Positions 46,492 through 55,616 of a stretch of DNA of 64,000 bases are shown here, piece after piece. Under the pieces are notes generated by a model that was not told the origin of the DNA, did not search any database, and was given only the letters and a program-made list of their open reading frames with translations. The first letter of the stretch is position 1; each line of letters opens with the position of its first letter. The DNA is from Halobellus sp. Atlit-31R (lineage in GTDB: Archaea > Halobacteriota > Halobacteria > Halobacteriales > Haloferacaceae). The stretch covers positions 124,001 through 188,000 of the forward strand of contig QPLR01000006.1 of NCBI GenBank assembly GCA_003665935.1. The letters run 5' to 3'. Both the position numbers and the translations under genes were made by a program.

Positions 46492-47271
46492 ATGCCAGTC
46501 AACGCAGACTCCCGTCCCGAAGACGAGTGCCACAGCGATGTCGATGGGGACGCGCTCCCTATCAACGAACTCTTCTATTCGCTTCAGGGCGAGGGAAAAC
46601 TCGCCGGCACACCGTCGGTGTTCGTCAGAACCAGTGGCTGCAACCTCCGATGTTGGTTCTGTGACTCGTATCACTCCTCTTGGGAACCGACCCACTCGTG
46701 GCTGTCGATCGACGACATCGTCGACGAAGTGCTCACCTTCGACGCCGCCGACCACGTGGTCCTCACCGGTGGTGAACCCCTACTCCACGCAGAGAGCGTC
46801 GCACTTCTGGACGAACTCGACGACTGCGGCTACCACACGACGGTCGAAACGAACGGGACGATCTACCGTGATGCCGCAATCGATCTCGCGAGCATCAGCC
46901 CGAAGCTCCGAAGTAGCACGCCGACTCCCGAGCGTGATCCCGATGGTGAGGGAGAGTGGGCAGACCGGCACGACCGCCGACGAATCGATATGGAGGCACT
47001 CGGCCAACTTCTCGGGGAGTACGAAAACCAGCTGAAGTTCGTCGTCACGGGTGCTGACGACCTCCCGGAGATAACCGACTTAGTCGAACGCATTCGGGAG
47101 CAGACTACGGCGACTGTGAGCGACGACGAGGTGCTGGTTATGCCTGAAGGACAGACACGCGACGGTCTCGAGGACACGCGCACCGCCGTCGCCGAACTGG
47201 CGATGACTCACGGCTACCGGTACACACCCCGACTCCACGTTGACCTCTGGAACGACGCGCCCGGAACCTGA
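46492..47271 (+). CDS. queE: 7-carboxy-7-deazaguanine synthase (QueE), radical SAM
   Basis: A 259-residue radical-SAM enzyme. The [4Fe-4S] motif is C50-x3-C54-x2-C57 in TSGCNLRCWFCDSY. Upstream is the substrate-binding INELFYSLQGEGKLAGTPSVF typical of QueE, followed by LTGGEPLLH and VETNGT. It converts 6-carboxy-tetrahydropterin to 7-carboxy-7-deazaguanine. Its ATG lies three nt after the queD stop, and the next gene starts two nt after its own stop, so they are co-transcribed. Confidence 0.93.
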   Translation: MPVNADSRPEDECHSDVDGDALPINELFYSLQGEGKLAGTPSVFVRTSGCNLRCWFCDSYHSSWEPTHSWLSIDDIVDEVLTFDAADHVVLTGGEPLLHAESVALLDELDDCGYHTTVETNGTIYRDAAIDLASISPKLRSSTPTPERDPDGEGEWADRHDRRRIDMEALGQLLGEYENQLKFVVTGADDLPEITDLVERIREQTTATVSDDEVLVMPEGQTRDGLEDTRTAVAELAMTHGYRYTPRLHVDLWNDAPGT

Positions 47272-47273
47272 GT

Positions 47274-47654
47274 ATGACGAGTGCTCACCCCCACCCCGCA
47301 GCGGCGAATGGTAGGCCAGACCTCGACACCCCGAACCGGAACGAGTCGGAACCCATCGACTACGAGAGGACCCAGCGAGGCGACCGACTTCTTGTGGAGG
47401 CGACGGGCGTGAACCCGGGTCGGCCGGCACTCGTGACGGTGCGAGAGCGGTTGACTCGCAGCATTGCGGACGTCCTCGCAGATGAGGTCGATGCGGAAGC
47501 AGTACTGGTAGAGATCGCTGCGACGCATCTGTGTGACGTGGTGCGCAGCGTCGAGGCGACGGCGACGGCGACGGCGACTCGGACGGCAGTCGGGACGTCG
47601 ACGGATGCGGAACAGCGGCGATTCAGACACGCGACTCAGCGAACAGAGAAGTAG
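47274..47654 (+). CDS. Small hypothetical protein inside the preQ0 operon
   Basis: A 126-residue protein between queE and queC with two-base gaps on both sides, so it is almost certainly translated with them. The core (about 30-95) reads DYERTQRGDRLLVEATGVNPGRPALVTVRERL and is predicted helical; the ends are low-complexity, with a run of Ala-Thr repeats (about 95-105). No metal or nucleotide motif is visible. I do not recognise a family. Its position suggests a link to deazaguanine or tRNA modification, but it may simply be a co-transcribed passenger. Confidence 0.7.
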   Translation: MTSAHPHPAAANGRPDLDTPNRNESEPIDYERTQRGDRLLVEATGVNPGRPALVTVRERLTRSIADVLADEVDAEAVLVEIAATHLCDVVRSVEATATATATRTAVGTSTDAEQRRFRHATQRTEK

Positions 47655-47656
47655 AT

Positions 47657-48355
47657 ATGAACACGGAATCAAAACAAGCAGTAGTACTGGTCTCCGGCGG
47701 GATGGATAGCGCGACGGCTGTTGCCGAAGCACGCGATCGTGGTTACGAACCGTACTTCTTCCACACCTCCTACGGTCAGCAGACCGAAGACAGGGAACTC
47801 GAGTGTGCCCACCAGCTAGCCGACGACTTCCACGCAGCGGACTTCCTGCACGTCGAAACCGAGCATCTGGCGCGGATCGGTGCGTCCTCACTGACGGACG
47901 ATGAATTGGACGTCGCCGAGGCAGACCTCGAGAGCGACGAAATCCCGACTTCGTACGTCCCGTTCCGGAACGCGAACCTCCTGTCGATGGCGGTTTCGTA
48001 CGCCGAAGCGAACGAGTGCACTGCGGTTTTCATAGGTGCACACTCCGAGGACTTCTCCGGCTATCCCGACTGCCGTCCCGAGTTCTTCGAGGCGTTCCAG
48101 CACGTCGCCGACGCAGGGACGAAACCCGAGACGACGATCAGTATCGAAGCGCCGTTCACCGAGTGGTCGAAGACGGATATCGTGGAACGGGGACTCGAAC
48201 TCGACGTTCCGTTCGAACACACGTGGTCGTGTTACCGGGAATCCGAGCCGGCCTGTGGAACCTGCGACGCGTGCGCCTTCCGCCTTCAGGCGTTCCAGCG
48301 AGCGGGTGTCGAGGATCCGATTGGATACGCTGAGCGGCCGGACTACGTGGAGTAG
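47657..48355 (+). CDS. queC: 7-cyano-7-deazaguanine synthase (QueC)
   Basis: A 232-residue PP-loop ATPase. The ATP motif SGGMDSAT is at 13-20 and the conserved HTSYGQ follows. C192, C200, C203 and C206 in SCYRE..PACGTCDACAFR form the zinc site, followed by the signature R..AF..AG. QueC uses ATP and ammonia to convert 7-carboxy-7-deazaguanine to preQ0, the precursor of archaeosine at position 15 of archaeal tRNA. It is the last gene of the operon; the next gene is convergent. Confidence 0.94.
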   Translation: MNTESKQAVVLVSGGMDSATAVAEARDRGYEPYFFHTSYGQQTEDRELECAHQLADDFHAADFLHVETEHLARIGASSLTDDELDVAEADLESDEIPTSYVPFRNANLLSMAVSYAEANECTAVFIGAHSEDFSGYPDCRPEFFEAFQHVADAGTKPETTISIEAPFTEWSKTDIVERGLELDVPFEHTWSCYRESEPACGTCDACAFRLQAFQRAGVEDPIGYAERPDYVE

Positions 48356-48580
48356 GTTCCGGAGGGCCGTAAGCGGTGGCGTGGCGGCTTCGGATTAGTC
48401 GATTTGGCGACGCTGCCTCCAGGCGCGCACGAACTCGAGTTCGACACGCTTCCGGACGTCGACGTGACGGACGTCTTCGGGGTACGCTTCGATACGAGCA
48501 ATGAAGCGGTATAGAATCGATACACGGCTACTGCTTGCGGCCGGCGTGGTCTGTCGGTTCTCGCAACTCCGTCTCGTCCG
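48356..48580. other. Convergent intergenic spacer
   Basis: 225 nt between the stops of queC and the helicase. Both strands hold short protein-like frames (plus: LATLPPGAHELEFDTLPDVD; minus: RIEAYPEDVRHVDVRKRVEL) without clear starts, so a small gene or relic cannot be excluded. Confidence 0.25.
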
Positions 48581-51500
48581 CTAATCGTGAAGAAGTCTGG
48601 ACAGCCGACGTTCGATGATCGAAGGGGGCCACGACGACGTAATCGTCTCGCGTTCGGCTCCGAACGTCTCGACGGACCGACGGACCCGACGCGCCGCGGT
48701 CTGTTGTTGCTCGAAGAGATACGCGTAGGTGGACACTTGGATCTCGTAACGCCGTCGCGTCTCGTCTGTCAATGGTGCCAGCGATATCTTGACGTCGGCG
48801 ACGTGGCGATCTCCGTCTCCCGTCTCGACGACGAAGTCGGCTGCCCCGTGGATTTCCAGTTCGACGTCGCCGACGGTGGAGAGTCCGTCGACGGACTTCT
48901 CTACTGTGACCGCCTCGGCGTCTTGGATCAGGTTCCAGAGATCGGATGCAACGAAGTCGTCGAGCACCTCCTGATCGAAGAAGCGGAACAGGGCTTGTCG
49001 TTCGGTGTCGTCGACGTCTGGAACTATGTCGTAGAGCGTCTCGTCGAACACCTCGCGTACCACGTCGCCCCGCGAACGAAGCGTTGACTCCGACACGTCG
49101 CGTTCGACGAGTTCCGTCAACACATCGTGGAGGCACGTGCCGACGTCGTCGGGAGCAAGGTACTCGAACGGCAACGGATGGTCGTCTGGGACGTCGTTCG
49201 TTGCGGTGTGAAGCGCCTTTTCGAGCAAGTGTGGCAGGACGTACTCGCCGGGACGTTCGGTCAACGGATACATCGTACTTGGACGGATGAACCGCGGAAC
49301 CCACGCGGCTAGTTCTGTCACACGGGGTGGCGTTACGGCGACGTCGGCTCGGTGAGTAACCGTGTCCGGCGTCCACCCGGCGCTCAGTGCGACATCGTTG
49401 ACACCGACGTCGAAGGGGTCCTCAGCCGAGTTCGACGGAGCGACTGTGTACGTGCCGGTCCGCTCCTCGGAGAAGCCGAGTCGCTCTCGAAGCGCGTCGA
49501 GCCACCGGTCACGCGGCTGGGACTCGTACGGGAGGCTTCGCGGCAGCGGCACGACGAGGTGATCTCTCGTGCGCGTGATAGCAACGTACAGCAATCGCCA
49601 CCCCTCTGCCCGCTGGTTCGCTGCGAAGCGTCGCAGTCGCTCGGGTCCGACGAGCGTTCTGGCATCCACTGATTCGACGACGTCGTCGCTCCAGTGTGCG
49701 GTCATCCACCGCAGTCCGACATCCGGGTCACGGGCGTCGTCTGGGTCGTAGACGCCGTTCTCGTACGGCGGGAGTGAGATATCTGTCGGAACGCCGGCGT
49801 TCGTCGGCGGGGCCAGTCCCGCGAGCGTCCCCTGAGTGACGAACCGCTTCGACTGGACACCGTTACGCCAGAGCGCAAACCCGGGATTGGCGACGACGAC
49901 GACGTCGCTTTCGTCGCCTTTTGCACTGTGTACCGTTCGGAATTCGACGTCGTAGTCAGTGTCGGCAGTGCTCGGCTGATCCGGCCCGAGATGTGGGTTC
50001 TCACGGAACGGCTGGACGACCTCGGTGAGTTCTCGGGGAGCGAAGTGGTCGTCGGCCTCCCACTCAGCGATGGTCTCCGTGAGGGCGTCGAGATTAGCGA
50101 CGCGCTGACCGGCGTCGAGTTCGTCGAAGAGTCCGTACGGATCCGCACGGAGCCCGAGTGCCCCGACCACGTCCTCGACGTACGTCGCTGCCGGGCGGGA
50201 GAGGAGGGTGTCTCGACGGTCCCGGAGCGTGGTCAGTCCGTCGAGGACGTGTTCCTGTGTCTCCGAGAGTTCGCACTCGTCGAGAACACGGTCGAGCCGA
50301 CCGTCTCGAGATTCAGTGGCGTCTGTTAGGGGTTGCAGGCCCAGTTCAGTTTCGTTCACGAGACGGAGCGTCCGCGCCGTACTTGCTGGAGCGATCAGCC
50401 ACTCACAGACTTCCAGAACGGTCTCGACGGCGTCACAGTCGAACAGGTTCTCACTCGCGTTCCGCACGCGAAGCCCCTCGTCGGTGAACGCTTCCTCGTA
50501 GGCCCCCATTTTCGTCGTCCACCTGAAGAGCACGGTGACGTCGAGTGGCTCTCCGTCGTCGTCGGTGAACGTACCGTCGTCGAGCCCCTTCGAGACGAGT
50601 GTGGCGACCGTCTCGGCCTCGCCGCGCCCTTCGACTGGGCTGCACCACGGGAACGAGTCCGGATCCGAACTCAGCGGATCGAATGCCGCGACGTGGACGT
50701 TCGTCCCGTCGGTCCGATCCCGATACGGATCAAGTCCGGGGTAGTTCACGGTCACGTCACCGACGTTCCCTCGCGTCGCGTCCGTCAGGACGGGTTCGGA
50801 AATCTCGTTGATTGCGGCGGCGACGTCAGGACGGCACCGGTACGTCGTCGTCGCCGTTCGGTGTTCGTGGACGTCCCAGTCGACTCCGAGATACGCACCG
50901 TCGCGGATTGCGGACTCGAACAGTGCAGGATCGGCGTTCCGCCACAGATAGATACTCTGTAGCAGATCCCCCGAACCGAACACCCGCGCAGCAGGCGTAA
51001 CGAGGTGCGCGAGCGCTGTATGCTGGATCGCAGAAACGTCCTGCGCTTCGTCGATTATCAAGCTCCGAATCCGCGTCCGATAGCGACCTCTGATCCGTTT
51101 TCGGTGATCCTCGTCGGCGTCCTCGAACTGTCCTTCGAAGTACGCGTCGATCAGGTGCGCGACGTCCGTGTGCGAAACGACACCGCGTTCGCGGATGGCG
51201 TCTCGATAGGCTTCGCGGTACGCCTTCAGAACGACACAGAAGTCGTCGAGACGGGCGGTCCACGCTTCGTGTAGTCGTGCGTCGGCGTCGGCGATACGAC
51301 GGCGGTCGCTGTCGGCGAGGTCATCGTACTCCTCGTCGACGCCGCCGCCGACGAATCGACGTACTGCCGCCACGACGTCGTCGAACGTCGTCGAACGTCC
51401 GTCGGGGTACACGCTCTCCAGCGTGCGCTCCAACTTACGTCGAAACTCGCGGGTCGTGAGTCGCCTGTCCCTGCAGTACGACACGGCGGATTCGAGCATT

Positions 51501-52066
51501 TCGCCGACGCCGTCGCGGTACTGTTCGGATGGGTACGCGTACTCTAACTGCGCGAGGTGCCGAACCAGCGTCGGGTCACGCTGGACACCCTCGTAGCACG
51601 CGGCGTGGAGCCGCTTCAATCGGCCGTCGTTACCTACAGCCGGCATTTCGCCGAAGCCAACCTCGTGAACGATCTCCTCCAACACGTCTCGAAGGACACT
51701 GTCGATTGTCCCGACGCGAGGTGCACGACGAACACGCTGCAGCAAGTATTCGAGCTCCCGTTGCGAAATCTGGTCGGCGGCCGGGACGAGGTCGTGTTCG
51801 ACGATCTCCCGAAGTCGAGCACAGATCTCCGGAACGATGCTCGATGCCTCCCCGCGAGTGAAAGAGATGACGGCGACGTGCTGCTCGGGCGTTCGATCAC
51901 CCTCGACGTACCGGTCGAGAATGTCTTCGGCGGCGAGGTGGTACGCGACCACCGATTTGCCTGCTCCGGGAACACAGTTGAGTGTGAACAGCCCGGAGTC
52001 GTTGTCGAAGTACGCGTCCCTGATCGCTTTCTGGGCATCCCGTAATCGAACTGGCCCCTCAGTCAT
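48581..52066 (-). CDS. UvrD/AddA-like helicase-nuclease
   Basis: A 1161-residue superfamily-1 helicase with a C-terminal nuclease, AddA-like. Walker A is NCVPGAGKS (30-38). Walker B is LIIDEAQD (D339, E340). Later helicase motifs include FRTVHSAKGDESDVVVV and WRLLYVAITRTRDHLVV. The C-terminal PD-(D/E)xK nuclease shows HGAADFV with D about 1077 and ADVK with D1091 and K1093, then YEIQVSTYAYLF. AddAB-type enzymes unwind and degrade broken DNA ends to start recombination. The ATG overlaps the stop of the preceding gene by 8 nt. Functional assignment as an archaeal AddAB is inference from architecture. Confidence 0.85.
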   Translation of the reverse strand: MTEGPVRLRDAQKAIRDAYFDNDSGLFTLNCVPGAGKSVVAYHLAAEDILDRYVEGDRTPEQHVAVISFTRGEASSIVPEICARLREIVEHDLVPAADQISQRELEYLLQRVRRAPRVGTIDSVLRDVLEEIVHEVGFGEMPAVGNDGRLKRLHAACYEGVQRDPTLVRHLAQLEYAYPSEQYRDGVGEMLESAVSYCRDRRLTTREFRRKLERTLESVYPDGRSTTFDDVVAAVRRFVGGGVDEEYDDLADSDRRRIADADARLHEAWTARLDDFCVVLKAYREAYRDAIRERGVVSHTDVAHLIDAYFEGQFEDADEDHRKRIRGRYRTRIRSLIIDEAQDVSAIQHTALAHLVTPAARVFGSGDLLQSIYLWRNADPALFESAIRDGAYLGVDWDVHEHRTATTTYRCRPDVAAAINEISEPVLTDATRGNVGDVTVNYPGLDPYRDRTDGTNVHVAAFDPLSSDPDSFPWCSPVEGRGEAETVATLVSKGLDDGTFTDDDGEPLDVTVLFRWTTKMGAYEEAFTDEGLRVRNASENLFDCDAVETVLEVCEWLIAPASTARTLRLVNETELGLQPLTDATESRDGRLDRVLDECELSETQEHVLDGLTTLRDRRDTLLSRPAATYVEDVVGALGLRADPYGLFDELDAGQRVANLDALTETIAEWEADDHFAPRELTEVVQPFRENPHLGPDQPSTADTDYDVEFRTVHSAKGDESDVVVVANPGFALWRNGVQSKRFVTQGTLAGLAPPTNAGVPTDISLPPYENGVYDPDDARDPDVGLRWMTAHWSDDVVESVDARTLVGPERLRRFAANQRAEGWRLLYVAITRTRDHLVVPLPRSLPYESQPRDRWLDALRERLGFSEERTGTYTVAPSNSAEDPFDVGVNDVALSAGWTPDTVTHRADVAVTPPRVTELAAWVPRFIRPSTMYPLTERPGEYVLPHLLEKALHTATNDVPDDHPLPFEYLAPDDVGTCLHDVLTELVERDVSESTLRSRGDVVREVFDETLYDIVPDVDDTERQALFRFFDQEVLDDFVASDLWNLIQDAEAVTVEKSVDGLSTVGDVELEIHGAADFVVETGDGDRHVADVKISLAPLTDETRRRYEIQVSTYAYLFEQQQTAARRVRRSVETFGAERETITSSWPPSIIERRLSRLLHD

Positions 52067-53300
52067 CGAGCATCCCCTCCTGCGTAGCGACGATCTCGCG
52101 GAGTGGCTCTGGCAGCGTCCGTTCGGGGCTCAGGAGTTGCCGCCGCTCGTCCTCACCGACGACGGTGCTGTCGAGATAGTCGAGCAGATTCGACGGACGA
52201 CGCTCTTCGCCGTCGATAGTCTCGGTGTGTCGCGTGAGAATCAGTCCGCTGCTGGCAGCCCGCACAGTATCGTCGAACTGGTCGCGGTCACGTCCGTCCG
52301 TCCAGGCGGTTCTCGGAGCGAGAGCGCCTGTCCCGTCTTCTCCAGCGAGAATCGCCTCCTGTAGCTCCGGGGGGAGCACGCTTTCGGTCGTCTGTGGCCA
52401 CTCGCCGTCGATCAGTCCAACCGCGATGACGTACTGCATATCGAGCAGCCAGATGTCGTTGGACTCGAACACGTCAACGGCGCGTGCGTTCGAGTGCTCG
52501 CGCCGCCCGGGGCGCTGTGTGGTGATCAAGTGAGCGAGTTCCGCAACGTCCCCCCACGACTCCGTGAGAGTCCCCTCGTCGAGGCGATCTTCGTACTTGT
52601 GGGGCAGTTGTCGAACGAGCGTCTGGACTCGCACCACGGCACGAGCGTCTCGCTCCGTTTCGACGAGTGCCTGTGAATCACGCTCTTTCGTAACGGGAAG
52701 TCCGAGCCGTTCGTACGCTTCGACGACGTCGCCGAGAACCGCACTCACGGCGTCCGGTGTCGGCTCCGGACGCGAATTCAGCCACTCGACGTACGTGACG
52801 AGACGGTCGTCGATCCCGTCCGTCTCCAGCAGTTCGTCGTGCCACTCGTCGAGCGTTCGAGCTCCGTCCGGAAGTGCCTCCATCTGGCTCTGAATCGTCC
52901 GGGGGGCGAGCGGCCACGCCTCTGAGGACGCCGACGGAGGCGACCACCGATACTCGAGTGGCCGACACAGGGTGCCCGCCTCGAGTTCGTCCGCACCGAG
53001 GGCGTCACACACGGCTTCGAGGAGGGCGAACGGAGTCGTCTGTGTCACGCGAAGCTGCGTCCAGAACACGGGCGTGAGCCCGTAATGCACTGCAGCGCGG
53101 TAGAGCGACTCCTCCCAGATGTCGAGATCACGCGCGACGACAGCGACGTCACGCACGCCGACGCCCGCGTCCATCAGAGCCGACACGACGGCCATCGCGC
53201 TTCGAGCCTCTTCTCTACGTGTCGTCGCCGCTATCTCCACCACCGGGACGTCGGCAGCGTCGAGAGGCTCCGACAGCGTGAGAAGGTCGTTCGGCGTCAC
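52059..53300 (-). CDS. AddB-like protein, C-terminal half (helicase-fold, no obvious catalytic motifs)
   Basis: 413 residues from a GTG at 53300 that overlaps the preceding stop as GTGA; a longer start at 53357 is possible but would overlap by 61 nt. The N-terminal part (VPVVEIAATTRREEARSAMAV, GVGVRDVAVVARDL) resembles the second RecA-like lobe of AddB/UvrD-type proteins. The middle 'QYVIAVGLIDGEWPQ' fits the 'vfv.GL.dg.fP' segment of the same fold. No Walker A is seen in this or the upstream gene, as in inactive AddB helicase lobes, and I see no nuclease motif. It probably pairs with the helicase-nuclease encoded next. Confidence 0.7.
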   Translation of the reverse strand: MTPNDLLTLSEPLDAADVPVVEIAATTRREEARSAMAVVSALMDAGVGVRDVAVVARDLDIWEESLYRAAVHYGLTPVFWTQLRVTQTTPFALLEAVCDALGADELEAGTLCRPLEYRWSPPSASSEAWPLAPRTIQSQMEALPDGARTLDEWHDELLETDGIDDRLVTYVEWLNSRPEPTPDAVSAVLGDVVEAYERLGLPVTKERDSQALVETERDARAVVRVQTLVRQLPHKYEDRLDEGTLTESWGDVAELAHLITTQRPGRREHSNARAVDVFESNDIWLLDMQYVIAVGLIDGEWPQTTESVLPPELQEAILAGEDGTGALAPRTAWTDGRDRDQFDDTVRAASSGLILTRHTETIDGEERRPSNLLDYLDSTVVGEDERRQLLSPERTLPEPLREIVATQEGMLDD

Positions 53301-54151
53301 GGCTCGAACACCACCGTGCCGGGCGCATCGATATCGAACAGATCCGGAAGACGACACGTGAGATACGACCCGGTCCCCCGGCGGAGGTGCACGTGAACTG
53401 GTACGGACGACGCTCCCTGGATCACGTAGAGCAAGTCTGCGTGAGCAGCCGGGACGCTACTCACGCCGACGAGCGAGACGCGCGAGATCTCGGGGAACGT
53501 CGTCTCCCACAGCGCTCCATCCGTTTCACGTACGGCTCTGACGGCGTGTCGGACGACCTCGACCTCCGAGACGCGTTTTTCGGTCCGCCGACGGAGTGCT
53601 CGCTGGACGGCGACCGCTGCATCGACGAGTTCGGCCGAGTCGGTGTCGATAGGCGTAGAACGCTCACTCGCGGCGTCTCGGATGCGACCGAGGCGGTCAG
53701 GGTGAAACCCGGTCACGTTCTCGATCTCTGTCCGGACCTGTTCGATGGCCTGCGGATCGGAAGGGACTGCTGGTCCCTCGATCGGTGGGTCCCCCTCTGT
53801 GAGAACTGAGCGAATCATCGATAGTCGGTCGGTGCGATCGATGGCTTTCGCCGGGGAGCCGGTGTTCTGCACAAGCGCTTTGCCGATATCAGCCGGATCC
53901 GCGAATTCCACCCCCTCTTTCGAGGACTGTGCCTCTCGAAGGCGTCGCTGAACGTTGCGACGGTGGAGTTCGACGGGTGCGAGGACCAACTCTTTCGACG
54001 CTGTCTCGGAGCGTAAGCGCTCCAGCAACGACTCTTCGCGACCCACGTGGAGTGTGAGGTTCTGCGGGAGACGAGATTGTACTGTGGGCATCATCGGTTC
54101 ACCGCGGTCCTCCGGTGAGAACGGCTCGGGGTAAAGTACCTCGGTACTCAC
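53297..54151 (-). CDS. AddB-like protein, N-terminal half
   Basis: A 284-residue protein, first of a three-gene minus-strand operon. LTLHVGREESLLERL followed by KELVLAPVELHRRNVQRRLREA resembles the N-terminal first lobe of AddB-type proteins with the nucleotide-binding loop degenerate (no GxGK). The C-terminal part ends RLPDLFDIDAPGTVV. The stop overlaps the GTG of the next gene (GTGA), so the two may be halves of an ancestral single AddB, split either naturally or by a sequencing frameshift. The start could be the ATG at 54151 or one of the paired ATGs near 54094, which has GGAGG about 13 nt upstream. Confidence 0.6.
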   Translation of the reverse strand: MSTEVLYPEPFSPEDRGEPMMPTVQSRLPQNLTLHVGREESLLERLRSETASKELVLAPVELHRRNVQRRLREAQSSKEGVEFADPADIGKALVQNTGSPAKAIDRTDRLSMIRSVLTEGDPPIEGPAVPSDPQAIEQVRTEIENVTGFHPDRLGRIRDAASERSTPIDTDSAELVDAAVAVQRALRRRTEKRVSEVEVVRHAVRAVRETDGALWETTFPEISRVSLVGVSSVPAAHADLLYVIQGASSVPVHVHLRRGTGSYLTCRLPDLFDIDAPGTVVFEP

Positions 54152-54519
54152 CGAATCTCTGTCACGTACTGTCAGACTGATCGCTGGACTATGAACTATC
54201 TGGTCTTCTTGGCTGCGAAAATCGCCTACCTGCCGAGGCGTCTCTCCGGAGAGTCGAGCTGCGGTCCGGTGTGCTCGCCGACCATCGCAATCGGCTATGA
54301 CCCGGAGACGCTGGCACCAGAGGCGTCAGCACGGGCACCGTACTACGGACGGCAGGTGGGGGTCCACGACGTCGGGCTATCGACGAGCGTCTCGGCCAAC
54401 TCGTGAGTCTCTTTGTGTACTGAGAGGTACCATATCACGGCGTTTCGGGGAGGAAAGACGACGTGTGGTAACGCGGCCCACGAAAATCCCTTCGGGAGCG
54501 AGAGACAGGACTCACTGTG
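54152..54519. other. Intergenic region with a doubtful 71-codon frame
   Basis: A plus-strand frame at 54191-54406 begins MNYLVFLAAKIAYLP and has no recognisable domain; its second half is unconvincing. I would not call it a gene. The divergent promoters of the AddB-like operon and of the phosphatase should lie here. Confidence 0.3.
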
Positions 54520-55377
54520 ATGCACACGTCACCGGCCACCGTTGAGCACCTCTCCGGCGACCCGCGGATCGTACACATCAGCGACATCCACGGGTACCTC
54601 ACAGACGCCCGAAGCGCGTTGCGCGCTGTCGGTGACGCCGAGGGGTATCGGGATCTCGTGACGACCGACGAGACCGGACGCCTCCACTGGGCCGGTAACG
54701 ATTACGTGCTCGTCGTCAACGGAGACGTGATCGACCGCGGCCCAAAAAACGATGAGTGCCTCGAAATGGTCTGGCGACTTCAGAACGAAGCCTCACCCGG
54801 ACGCGTCCGCTATCACCTCGGAAACCACGAGCTGGCGATCGTCCTCCCGTCGTTCGTCCGGTGGCCGGATACGTACTCGACCGGACTCGACGCGTCAGAG
54901 CGGCGTGCATTCCTCGAACGGGCCAGCCAGAGAGCCGTCACAGCTGCCTACGAGGGGTATCGCCACACCTACAGCCACGCCGGCCAGAACGAACCATTCG
55001 ACGTCGCGGCCGTGAACGACGCGGTTCAGACCGCCGCAGACGAGCTGCTAGACGCCGAGGGCGACGACGAAGCGCTACAGAAGCGACTGGAGCGCGAGTA
55101 CAATCGCGTGTTTGCGCTCGGCGGTGGCGGTGGTCGAGGACCGGACGCGGGCCTCTGCTGGATGGACTTCGCGCATCTGGACCCGTCGGCGCCACCACAG
55201 ATCGTCGGTCACACGAAGCGTGTCAGCCCCGTCCGGAACGGCAACGTGGTTTGTGGGAACATCATTCGAATGAATCACCGCTCACCAGGCGGTGAAGGCG
55301 TCTTGATCGAAGGTCCGGAATCGCTGGAGGCCATCCGTCGAAGCCCAGACGGATCTGTGTCCATCTCGTCGGTCTGA
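54520..55377 (+). CDS. Calcineurin-like metallophosphatase (Ser/Thr phosphatase family)
   Basis: 285 residues from the ATG at 54520; a GTG directly before it is an alternative. The metallophosphatase motifs are in order: HISDIHGYLTD (D and H), VVNGDVIDRGPKNDE (GDxxDRG) and YHLGNHELAI (GNHE), followed by a more distant H (VGHTKRVSPV). These bind two metals and match PPP-type serine/threonine phosphatases or bis-nucleotide tetraphosphatases. The real substrate cannot be told from sequence. It is alone on its strand, before the MFS gene. Confidence 0.85.
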   Translation: MHTSPATVEHLSGDPRIVHISDIHGYLTDARSALRAVGDAEGYRDLVTTDETGRLHWAGNDYVLVVNGDVIDRGPKNDECLEMVWRLQNEASPGRVRYHLGNHELAIVLPSFVRWPDTYSTGLDASERRAFLERASQRAVTAAYEGYRHTYSHAGQNEPFDVAAVNDAVQTAADELLDAEGDDEALQKRLEREYNRVFALGGGGGRGPDAGLCWMDFAHLDPSAPPQIVGHTKRVSPVRNGNVVCGNIIRMNHRSPGGEGVLIEGPESLEAIRRSPDGSVSISSV

Positions 55378-55616
55378 CCGGCGGCCGCAGTTCTGTACGT
55401 GCACGCTCGGGCCCGTCGCCGAGGTCCCCCGGAAGTAGTTACCGTCGAGTCGTGTCACTCGACTCAGCCACGTCGACCACCGACCCGTGAGTCGGTTCCG
55501 TTTCGGCGAATATATCCGGATAGACAGGTGCTCCGGCGGGCAGTTTGTTTTGATGACTCGACTGGAAAAACCGCCGTGGCCGACAGGATTATGTCCGGCA
55601 TCAGTCAAATACTCAC

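Noticed and set aside
53297-53357. Longer 61-nt overlap of the two AddB-like genes
   Set aside because: The GTG at 53300 gives a standard GTGA overlap and starts at the first plausible residue; the extra 19 residues from 53357 look like shadow sequence.
54191-54406. 71-codon plus-strand frame between the AddB-like operon and the phosphatase
   Set aside because: No domain, no good ribosome site or TATA spacing, and the second half is non-protein-like.
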